Source of the DNA: an uncultured Actinomycetes bacterium | GTDB taxonomy: Bacteria; Actinomycetota; Actinomycetes; S36-B12 | Direction: 5' to 3' | DNA: 33,725 nucleotides | NCBI GenBank assembly: GCA_903918595.1 | Contig: CAIXFB010000389.1 | Span: forward strand, 1 to 33,725 | In this document: positions 15,581 to 22,005 of the stretch, one piece after another | Position numbering within the stretch: the first letter of the stretch is position 1 | Layout: the number at the start of each line of letters is the position of its first letter | Position numbers and translations under genes: made by a program | Notes under the pieces: generated by a model | What the model saw: only the letters and a program-made list of their open reading frames with translations | What the model was told of the DNA's origin: nothing | The model's database searches: none

Positions 15581-16945
15581 ATGGACCGACGGATATTCGG
15601 GATCGAGACCGAGTATGGGGTGACCTGCACCTTCAAGGGGCAGCGTCGACTGAGCCCTGATGAGGTGGCGCGCTACCTGTTCCGTCGGGTCGTGTCGTGG
15701 GGGAGAAGTAGCAATGTCTTCCTCCGGAACGGGTCCCGTCTGTACCTAGATGTTGGAAGCCACCCTGAATACGCAACGGCAGAGTGCGACGACATTCCCA
15801 CATTGTTGGCCCACGACCGAGCCGGCGAGAGGATCCTTGAAGGTCTATGTGTCGATGCGGAAGAACGTTTGGCCGAAGAGGGCATTCAAGGAGATGTGTA
15901 CCTGTTCAAGAACAACACTGATTCGGCGGGAAACTCCTACGGGTGTCACGAGAACTACCTTGTCGATCGAGCAGGGGATTTCACCCGCCTCGCAGACGGT
16001 TTCATTCCTTTTTTGATCTCTCGCCAGATTCTGGTCGGCGCCGGGAAGGTCCTGCAAACACCTCGAGGTGCGGTGTATTGCGTCTCCCAGCGCGCAGACC
16101 ACATCTGGGAAGGTGTTTCGAGTGCAACCACACGCTCGCGGCCCATCATCAATACGCGCGATGAACCACATGCGGATGCTGATCTGTACCGCCGACTTCA
16201 TGTAATTGTCGGTGATAGCAACATGAGCGAGACGACCAATTTGCTCAAAGTTGGCTCAGCAGATCTCGTTCTGCGAATGCTCGAAGCGGGGGTTACCCTT
16301 CGCGATCTCTCATTGGAGAATCCGATCAGAGCGATCCGAGAAATAAGTCATGACGTAACGGGATCAGTCCAAGTGAAGTTGGCAAATGGGCGTGAACTTT
16401 CCGCCCTGGAGATGCAGGCTGAGTACTTTGAGAAAGCCAACGATTTTGCGCAAAGACGCGGGCTGACTGAGGATTCGACAATCAGAAGGGTGCTTGAGCT
16501 TTGGGGACGTTCGATCAAAGCGATCGAAAGTCAGGATTTCTCCCTGATCGATCGAGAGATTGATTGGGTCATCAAGCGGTCAATCATTGAGCGCTACATG
16601 GCAAAGCACGATCTCCCGTTGTCCTCGCCCAGGATCGCCCAGCTCGATATGGCGTATCACGATGTCAATCGGAAGCGGGGAATCTTCTATTTGCTCGAGT
16701 CTCGCGGCCTGGTCGAGCGGGTCATCAACGACATCGACATTCTTCGGGCCAAAATGGAGCCTCCACAGACTACAAGGGCGAAGTTGCGTGGGGATTTTGT
16801 GAAGAGGGCAATGGAGTGCAAGCGGGACTTCACTGTTGATTGGGTTCACCTCAAACTGAATGACCAGGCACAGCGCACGGTGTTGTGCAAAGACCCTTTC
16901 CTCGCCGTGGATGAGCGTGTCGAGCGCCTCATCGCCAGCATGTGA
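15581..16945 (+). CDS. pafA: Pup-protein ligase PafA
   Basis: Uses ATP to form an isopeptide bond between the C-terminal Glu of deamidated Pup and a target lysine. The 454-aa protein has GIETEYGV (Glu9 and Glu11 positions for Mg-ATP), the catalytic Asp57 in SRLYLDVGSHPEYAT, FKNNTDSAG with SYGCHENYLV, INTRDEPHAD, and a C-terminal Pup-binding domain. It lacks the long Dop loop, is about 50 residues shorter than the Dop encoded upstream, and has the PafA-type VGSHPEY rather than DHAHPEY. The start is supported by a -10 hexamer 6 bases upstream. The TGA lies 24 bases before the FKBP lipoprotein gene. Confidence 0.97.
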   Translation: MDRRIFGIETEYGVTCTFKGQRRLSPDEVARYLFRRVVSWGRSSNVFLRNGSRLYLDVGSHPEYATAECDDIPTLLAHDRAGERILEGLCVDAEERLAEEGIQGDVYLFKNNTDSAGNSYGCHENYLVDRAGDFTRLADGFIPFLISRQILVGAGKVLQTPRGAVYCVSQRADHIWEGVSSATTRSRPIINTRDEPHADADLYRRLHVIVGDSNMSETTNLLKVGSADLVLRMLEAGVTLRDLSLENPIRAIREISHDVTGSVQVKLANGRELSALEMQAEYFEKANDFAQRRGLTEDSTIRRVLELWGRSIKAIESQDFSLIDREIDWVIKRSIIERYMAKHDLPLSSPRIAQLDMAYHDVNRKRGIFYLLESRGLVERVINDIDILRAKMEPPQTTRAKLRGDFVKRAMECKRDFTVDWVHLKLNDQAQRTVLCKDPFLAVDERVERLIASM

Positions 16946-16957
16946 CGCTGTATTGCA

Positions 16958-16963
16958 TAGGCT
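16958..16963 (+). promoter_or_regulatory. -10 element TAGGCT of a leaderless promoter for the FKBP lipoprotein gene
   Basis: TAGGCT is followed by 6 bases (TGCTGG) and the GTG at 16970. The same hexamer and spacing occur before the RecB-like gene on the other strand. It supports the GTG over the ATG two codons later. Confidence 0.5.
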
Positions 16964-16969
16964 TGCTGG

Positions 16970-17560
16970 GTGAAGATGACCGTAAAGCTTATTCCAGCTC
17001 TGGCTGTAGGTGTGCTTGTTCTGGCTGCCTGCTCCGGACCCGAAGAGCCTGCAACATCGGCTGATGCGCCCCTCGGCGGTGCCTACCTCGCGAGTGATTG
17101 CGCTATTCAAGGAGCACCCACTGAGGTGGTGGATCCCCCGGCGGGGGCCACGGCACCGGGCGTAGTGGTCGCCGATGGAGGCGAGGGCATTCCCGTCGTC
17201 TACGTTGCAGCCGATGCGGCGCCCGCCACGGAGTTGCAGGTTGTGACCATACGCCCCGGAAATGGGCCGAGTGCAGCGCTCGGCGACAACATCACGGTCA
17301 ACTATTGCGGAGTCGGGCTTTCGACCGGCACGTTATTTGATTCTTCGTGGATGCGGGGAGAACCTGCAACATTCCCTCTGGTTGAGGGCGGTTTGATCGC
17401 TGGTTGGACACAGGGGGTGCCCGGCATGCAGTTGGGTGAACAGTCCCTGCTCGTTATCCCCAGTGAATTGGCCTACGGTTCCAACCCACCTCCGGGCATT
17501 GAGCCGGATGAAAGTTTGGTTTTTGTTGTAGAGCTACTCGACATCAATGGAGAGGGATAA
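16970..17560 (+). CDS. FKBP-type peptidyl-prolyl isomerase, predicted lipoprotein
   Basis: A predicted extracytoplasmic proline isomerase anchored by lipid. The 196-aa precursor has a short basic N-terminus, a hydrophobic core (about 7-19) and a lipobox LAAC with Cys21 as the lipidation site. A Glu/Ala/Pro-rich linker of about 60 residues follows, then one FKBP domain (about 88-195) with VNYCGV, FDSSW, LIAGWTQGVPGM and PSELAYG. The Trp and Tyr positions of the FKBP pocket are present. It is followed 7 bases later by a second, cytoplasmic FKBP gene. FKBP genes between pafA and pafB are, as I recall, also found in other actinobacteria such as Streptomyces. A functional tie to pupylation is not established. 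The Lnt encoded downstream could acylate it. Confidence 0.92.
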   Translation: MKMTVKLIPALAVGVLVLAACSGPEEPATSADAPLGGAYLASDCAIQGAPTEVVDPPAGATAPGVVVADGGEGIPVVYVAADAAPATELQVVTIRPGNGPSAALGDNITVNYCGVGLSTGTLFDSSWMRGEPATFPLVEGGLIAGWTQGVPGMQLGEQSLLVIPSELAYGSNPPPGIEPDESLVFVVELLDINGEG

Positions 17561-17567
17561 ATCACCC

Positions 17568-17927
17568 ATGACTAAGCCAGTGATTGAATTCATTGAAGGC
17601 CCGGCGCCCGAGGAGTTGGTCATCACAGACCTCATCGTTGGAGATGGCGCCGAGGCCGTACCGGGTGGTCAAGTAGATGTGCATTACGTCGGGGTTGATT
17701 TTGAGACAGGTGAGCAGTTCGATGCTTCCTGGGATCGTGGCGCGTCAATATCGTTCCCTTTGTCGGGTTTAATCGCCGGCTGGCAAGAAGGTATTCCCGG
17801 AATGCGGGTGGGCGGACGTCGGCAGTTGGTGATTCCGCCGGAACTTGCCTACGGACCAGCCGGTGCTGGGCATCGCCTTTCTGGTCGGACCCTCGTCTTC
17901 ATCATTGATCTGCTGGGCGTTAAGTAG
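17568..17927 (+). CDS. FKBP-type peptidyl-prolyl isomerase, cytoplasmic
   Basis: A minimal single-domain FKBP of 119 aa without a signal peptide, so probably a cytoplasmic folding helper. Motifs include VHYVGVDFETG, FDASWDRG, LIAGWQEGIPGM and PPELAYG, with a C-terminal FIIDLLGVK strand. I start at the ATG at 17568 (MTKPVIEF), which has GAGAGGG about 11 bases upstream. The frame opens 7 codons earlier, but that overlaps the previous gene. It is clearly paralogous to the FKBP lipoprotein upstream, sharing GLIAGW and G-PGM, so the pair probably arose by duplication with gain or loss of the export signal. It lies 6 bases before pafB. Confidence 0.93.
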   Translation: MTKPVIEFIEGPAPEELVITDLIVGDGAEAVPGGQVDVHYVGVDFETGEQFDASWDRGASISFPLSGLIAGWQEGIPGMRVGGRRQLVIPPELAYGPAGAGHRLSGRTLVFIIDLLGVK

Positions 17928-17933
17928 TAGTTC

Positions 17934-18923
17934 GTGGCTGAGCGGATTGACCGATCCGAACGCCTTCTCAACCTCGTGGTTGCGATGCTTGGTACTGGCC
18001 GTGCTATTTCGCGGGCCGATATTCGTCGCGTGATCCCGGGTTACTTGACGACCGCCAGTGATGCTGCATTTGAGCGGATGTTTGAACGCGACAAGGATGA
18101 GTTGCGCTCGATGGGCATTCCGATCGAGACGGTCTGCGATGAATCAGGCGACGTTCTGGGGTACCGAATTGATCGTCAGGAGTTCGGCTACGTTGATGTG
18201 GAGTTTAGCTCGGCAGAGTTTCAGGTTCTTGGTGTAGCAGCCCAGGCCTGGGAGCAAGCAGCCTTGGGACCTCAAGCTCGAAATGCTTTGTTGAAATTGC
18301 GTCCGATTGTTGCTGACGATGCCGATCTGCCGAATATCTCCGTTTCCTTCGCTGCGCATTTGACTGCATCAGAGTCGGCTCTACTGCCACTGCTTAGTGC
18401 TGTGCGTGCCCAACATAAAGTTGTATTCCCTTATCGTGCACCTGGTGCGACGATTGATACCGAGCGCACCGTTGAACCGTGGGGTGTTCTCTGCAGATCA
18501 GGATTGTGGTACTTGATTGGATTTGATTGCGATCGATTGGCGCAACGAATATTCCGATTAGGACGGATTTCGGGGAAGTTAGTGGATACCAGTGTGCCTA
18601 GCGTGGAACCCCGGCCAGATCGCATGCAGCTCTTGAAGTTATTAAATGATTCCCTTGATGCGCTCACTGAAAACGCAGAAGTGGTGGCTGCACGAGTTGT
18701 CTTGGAAAGGCCCTATGGCGCGCAGCTTCTGCGGCACGCTCAATCAGTCAGTGATGGGGAAGTCGGATACCTGATTCTCGACATAACCGGATCGCGCCCT
18801 CACATCATGTCAGCGATCATTCGGGCGTTACCTCATGTAGAAGTTCTGTCTCCCGCAGATCTCATTCACGATGTTCGTCAACAGATCGAGGCTGTTGCAC
18901 GAGCGCACAGTGGGGCCTCATGA
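17934..18923 (+). CDS. pafB: WYL-domain transcriptional regulator PafB
   Basis: In mycobacteria PafB and PafC form a heterodimer that activates many DNA-repair genes independently of LexA/RecA. The 329-aa protein has an N-terminal winged helix-turn-helix (about 5-65). Its WYL domain (about 155-225) includes FPYRAPG, VEPWGV and the namesake GLWYLIGFD, and a C-terminal WCX-type extension is at about 240-325. A GTG start lies 6 bases after the FKBP stop. No Shine-Dalgarno site or TANNNT is at the usual spacing, so it is probably coupled to the gene before it. The stop overlaps the pafC ATG by 4 bases, consistent with a fixed partner. I saw no obvious PafBC-type operator in the window. Confidence 0.95.
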   Translation: MAERIDRSERLLNLVVAMLGTGRAISRADIRRVIPGYLTTASDAAFERMFERDKDELRSMGIPIETVCDESGDVLGYRIDRQEFGYVDVEFSSAEFQVLGVAAQAWEQAALGPQARNALLKLRPIVADDADLPNISVSFAAHLTASESALLPLLSAVRAQHKVVFPYRAPGATIDTERTVEPWGVLCRSGLWYLIGFDCDRLAQRIFRLGRISGKLVDTSVPSVEPRPDRMQLLKLLNDSLDALTENAEVVAARVVLERPYGAQLLRHAQSVSDGEVGYLILDITGSRPHIMSAIIRALPHVEVLSPADLIHDVRQQIEAVARAHSGAS

Positions 18924-19870
18924 CTGCGAACACTGGTATGGAACGGGTCGAGCGAATGTTGACCTTGGTGCCGTGGCTCAGTAGTAATCCTGGTGTCAGC
19001 ATGACTGAAGCCGCTCGCAATTTTGACATCTCCGTTGAACAATTGGAGAAGGATCTGTGGACACTGGTCGTCAGCGGTTTACCCGGGCATGGTCCAGATC
19101 AATTGATTGATATTGATTTCTGGGATGACGGCAAAATCTATGTCCGTGACCCTCAAGTTCTGGGTACGTCGATGCGTTTAACCGCTGATGAGAGCACGGC
19201 GCTCTTGGTTGGGCTCAGACTTCTTGCTCAAATATCAGATGGGGGTATCAGGTCGGTCGTTCTTGCAGCTGCTGGTCGCATCGAGGCAGCTCTGGGTGCC
19301 TCGGATTCAGGCCTCGTTGTTGATGTGGACTCTGTTTCCTCAGTCAGGTCGGAAATGGAAGTCGTTTTGGGAAGTGGATCAGCCGCGGCCATCACCTATG
19401 GTGGGGCGACGGACGATGTGGTGTCCAACCGAGTTATCTGGCCCCATCAGATCTACACGATCGACGACATCTTGTATGTCGAGGCCTACTGCGAATCAGC
19501 CGAAGCGAATCGAACTTTCAGACTGGATCGCATTCTTTCACTGCAGGAGGTATCCCAACCACGTCCAGCAGGGGCTGACCTCACAACAGGGCTGCATCCT
19601 TTGCCCAAGGAGAATGCCCAGAATGTGGCCACCATCGTGTTCAGCCCCGACGTTGCGTGGGCAGCCGACTTTCACTCGGTACTGGGGAGTGAAGTCTCCT
19701 CTGATGGATCTGTGACGGTCACAATGGGGTTTTTTGACCCGGATTGGGTCATTGGGTGGGTGATGTCCTTGGGGGGCGGAGCCGAGATCTTGGCTCCGCC
19801 GGAACTGCGTGCGGCCACTTTTGCAGCCGCTGATCAGGCGCTGCAAGCCATCCGGTCATGGCAGGCTTAG
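18920..19870 (+). CDS. pafC: WYL-domain transcriptional regulator PafC
   Basis: Partner of PafB in the DNA-damage-responsive PafBC activator of mycobacteria. The 316-aa protein has an N-terminal HTH (about 8-55, ARNFDISVEQLEKDLWTL), a WYL domain (about 150-215) with IWPHQIYTIDDILYVEAY in the place of the WYL strand, and a C-terminal WCX-like domain. Here PafB and PafC are separate but overlapping genes; some actinobacteria have them fused. The ATG overlaps the pafB TGA. Its stop codon TAG is the first part of a TAGGCT hexamer that might serve the next gene. Confidence 0.94.
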   Translation: MTANTGMERVERMLTLVPWLSSNPGVSMTEAARNFDISVEQLEKDLWTLVVSGLPGHGPDQLIDIDFWDDGKIYVRDPQVLGTSMRLTADESTALLVGLRLLAQISDGGIRSVVLAAAGRIEAALGASDSGLVVDVDSVSSVRSEMEVVLGSGSAAAITYGGATDDVVSNRVIWPHQIYTIDDILYVEAYCESAEANRTFRLDRILSLQEVSQPRPAGADLTTGLHPLPKENAQNVATIVFSPDVAWAADFHSVLGSEVSSDGSVTVTMGFFDPDWVIGWVMSLGGGAEILAPPELRAATFAAADQALQAIRSWQA

Positions 19871-19889
19871 GCTAGGGGACACATAAGGT
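19868..19889 (+). promoter_or_regulatory. Candidate promoter region of tatA with two -10-like hexamers
   Basis: TAGGCT (19868-19873, overlapping the pafC stop) and TAAGGT (19884-19889) both fit TANNNT. Either would give a leader of about 40-57 bases before tatA. I cannot choose between them by eye. Confidence 0.3.
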
Positions 19890-19905
19890 CAGCAATCAAT
19901 TGCTG
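19890..19905. repeat. Perfect inverted repeat in the tatA leader
   Basis: CAGCAAT-CA-ATTGCTG, 7-base arms around a 2-base centre, lies between pafC and tatA. The size and position suit a dimeric protein operator. As RNA it would be only a weak hairpin (6 pairs, 4-base loop). Confidence 0.4.
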
Positions 19906-19936
19906 GTGCCTGCAGTATGTAGAGGAGATGTGAGCT

Positions 19937-20185
19937 ATGCCGTCACTTGGCGCATGGGAATGGCTGATCATTGCTGCAATCATCCTGCTTCTCTTCGGTG
20001 CTAAGCGGTTGCCCGATGCAGCTCGGGGCCTAGGGCGATCGCTCCGGATTTTCAAAGCTGAAACAAAGGGTCTTGCTGGTCCCGAGTCATCGTCTGCTGG
20101 TGAGATCGATGCTGCTGGCTCCTCGTCTGCGGAGTCACCGTCAGTGACTGAGACCCCGATCCCTCGGGAACGATCAGAGGACTGA
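19937..20185 (+). CDS. tatA: Twin-arginine translocase subunit TatA
   Basis: Forms the protein-conducting oligomer that moves folded proteins with twin-arginine signal peptides across the membrane. The 82-aa protein has one N-terminal membrane segment (about 8-22, WLIIAAIILLLFG), the FGAKRLPDAARGLGRSLR hinge and amphipathic helix, and a Ser/Glu-rich, mobile C-terminal tail. AGGAGA about 8-10 bases before the ATG is a clear Shine-Dalgarno site. tatC follows 7 bases after the stop. No tatB is in the window, so it is either elsewhere or replaced by this protein. Confidence 0.96.
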   Translation: MPSLGAWEWLIIAAIILLLFGAKRLPDAARGLGRSLRIFKAETKGLAGPESSSAGEIDAAGSSSAESPSVTETPIPRERSED

Positions 20186-20192
20186 TCACTAG

Positions 20193-21047
20193 GTGGCCCC
20201 CGAAGTCGCACCGGATACCGAGGCTCATCAAGATTCGCACCGCTCGAGCGCGATGCCGTTGGGTGACCATTTACGTGAGCTACGTTCACGACTCTTGAAA
20301 TCTGGCATAGCCATCGCCTTGGGCATGGTTGTGGGCTGGGTGTATTACACAGCGATATTCAACTGGTTGAGCGCTCCGTTTGCAGCCGTAGTAGCGCAGG
20401 CTCAAGCCGAGGGTCGTGAAGTCACATTGGCACTGACGGGCGTTGCTGACCCATTCATTCTGCAACTCCAGGTTGCAGCCGTAACCGGGTTACTCATTTC
20501 GGCACCCATATGGCTCTACCAACTGTGGCGATTTGTCACCCCAGGCCTGCATCGACACGAGAAAAGATGGGCAATGGCGTTTGCCCTTTTTGCAACACCT
20601 CTTTTCCTGGCTGGTGTCTTTCTCGCCTATACAGTTTTACCATTCGGACTTGAGATTCTTTTTGGATTCACCCCGGATAACGTTGAAAACATTGTTTCCG
20701 TTGACCGCTATCTATCCTTCTTTATCCGAATGATTCTGGTTTTCGGCATTGGTTTCCTTGCGCCACTTATGATCGTGCTGCTGAATTTTGCTGGGGTATT
20801 GACGGGCAAGCGCCTGCTTTCTTGGTGGCGCTGGATCATTTTCACGATTTTCATTTTTTCAGCTGTCGCAACCCCCACTGGTGATCCAATCAACTTGCTT
20901 CTTCTCGCGGCACCAATTCTCCTCTTGGTCATGATCGCAGTCGGCATTTCCCTTTTGAACGATAAACGCCGTGCGCGCAAAGCGCCAAAAGACCTGGACT
21001 ACTCGCAACTTGATGACGACGAAATCTCCCCACTCGATGAGGAGTAG
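20193..21047 (+). CDS. tatC: Twin-arginine translocase subunit TatC
   Basis: The receptor for twin-arginine signal peptides. The 284-aa protein has six membrane segments (about 35-55, 93-113, 127-150, 176-200, 211-226, 231-254). It has the conserved HLRELRSRLL at the N-terminus and the RFVTPGLHRHEKR loop with Glu123, the counterpart of the signal-binding glutamate. The cytoplasmic tail is acidic, ending in DDDEISPLDEE. The GTG at 20193 has AGAGGA 11 bases upstream. An ATG at 20253 would give a shorter protein that keeps all conserved parts, so the first 20 residues are less certain. The stop lies 2 bases before the lipid kinase gene. Confidence 0.95.
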   Translation: MAPEVAPDTEAHQDSHRSSAMPLGDHLRELRSRLLKSGIAIALGMVVGWVYYTAIFNWLSAPFAAVVAQAQAEGREVTLALTGVADPFILQLQVAAVTGLLISAPIWLYQLWRFVTPGLHRHEKRWAMAFALFATPLFLAGVFLAYTVLPFGLEILFGFTPDNVENIVSVDRYLSFFIRMILVFGIGFLAPLMIVLLNFAGVLTGKRLLSWWRWIIFTIFIFSAVATPTGDPINLLLLAAPILLLVMIAVGISLLNDKRRARKAPKDLDYSQLDDDEISPLDEE

Positions 21048-21049
21048 CA

Positions 21050-21979
21050 ATGACTCGATCGGTTGCCATCATTGCGAATTCTCGGTTGCAAAGTGGGCGC
21101 AAACATCAACAAATCCGCTCTATCGCTGACGCTCTCAGTAGCGCAGGAGTGGCGGTTTCGGTCTTCTTCACACAAACCTCATCAGCTGGGACCCAAGCAG
21201 CTCGAGATAACGCACACTCTGTTGATCTGATCGTTGCAGTGGGTGGCGATGGCACTGTGAATTCTGTTGTTCAGGGAATGCTTGAAGGTGCTGCCACTTT
21301 GGCAATTGTTGCGGCGGGTACCGGTAACGATGCCGCCCGATTCTTGGGTCATCCTCGCCTTCGCAACCGCAACGCAGCAGCGTGGTTGTTAAGTGCATTG
21401 AATCGTGATGAGGACGCCATCCCAGCATCGAAGAACCGCGTGATCGATGTGGGTCAAGCGGAGTTCGGGGATGGGTCCAAGGGCGTTTTCCTGACGGTTC
21501 TCTCAACCGGATTCGACACACTCGTGAACGAGCGCGCCCATCGATTAAGAAAAGTCCCGGGGGCTATCCGCTACGTTCTCTCGACCTTGATCGAGTTGCC
21601 CCAGTGCACCAGTTCCCCGTATGTGGTGCAAGATCCCGAACACCATATTGCGACCGAAGCGCTGTTGGTTGCTGTCGGAAATTCATCCCTATACGGCCGA
21701 GGCATGCGCATTTGTCCTGAGGCATCCGTCTTCGATGGGGAACTGGATATCACGATCATCGGATCGGTTTCTCGAAGGACCCTGGTGAGACTCTTCCCGT
21801 TGGTCTTCTCGGGGAAACACATGAGGGACTCCCGGGTTACGGGTCTACGCAGTAGCGTCATCACGATTTCAGGGCCCTCCTTTGTGTGCTACGCCGATGG
21901 TGAACGAATGGGTCCCTTACCTGCAACAGTTACCGTTCTTCCTGAAGCGTTGCGCGTCGCGCCGGCATTCACTGCCTAG
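21050..21979 (+). CDS. Diacylglycerol/sphingosine kinase-family lipid kinase
   Basis: Probably phosphorylates diacylglycerol or a related lipid at the inner membrane face. The 309-aa protein has the family's nucleotide-binding motif GGDGT (65-69, in VAVGGDGTVNSVVQG), AAGTGNDAARFLG (88-100), and the C-terminal beta-sandwich with GRGMRICPEASVFDGELDI. The ATG lies 2 bases after the tatC stop with GAGGAG at 21040-21045 inside tatC, so it is co-translated with tatC. A similar lipid-kinase gene lies near tatC/helY in several actinobacteria. The true substrate (diacylglycerol, phosphatidylinositol-like or other lipid) is not visible from sequence. Confidence 0.92.
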   Translation: MTRSVAIIANSRLQSGRKHQQIRSIADALSSAGVAVSVFFTQTSSAGTQAARDNAHSVDLIVAVGGDGTVNSVVQGMLEGAATLAIVAAGTGNDAARFLGHPRLRNRNAAAWLLSALNRDEDAIPASKNRVIDVGQAEFGDGSKGVFLTVLSTGFDTLVNERAHRLRKVPGAIRYVLSTLIELPQCTSSPYVVQDPEHHIATEALLVAVGNSSLYGRGMRICPEASVFDGELDITIIGSVSRRTLVRLFPLVFSGKHMRDSRVTGLRSSVITISGPSFVCYADGERMGPLPATVTVLPEALRVAPAFTA

Positions 21980-21993
21980 TTGCCGTTTCTCGA

Positions 21994-21999
21994 TAGTCT
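21994..21999 (+). promoter_or_regulatory. -10 element TAGTCT of a leaderless promoter for helY
   Basis: TAGTCT is followed by 6 bases (GAGCAG) and the helY GTG at 22006. It lies in the 26-base gap after the lipid kinase gene. Confidence 0.5.
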
Positions 22000-22005
22000 G
22001 AGCAG

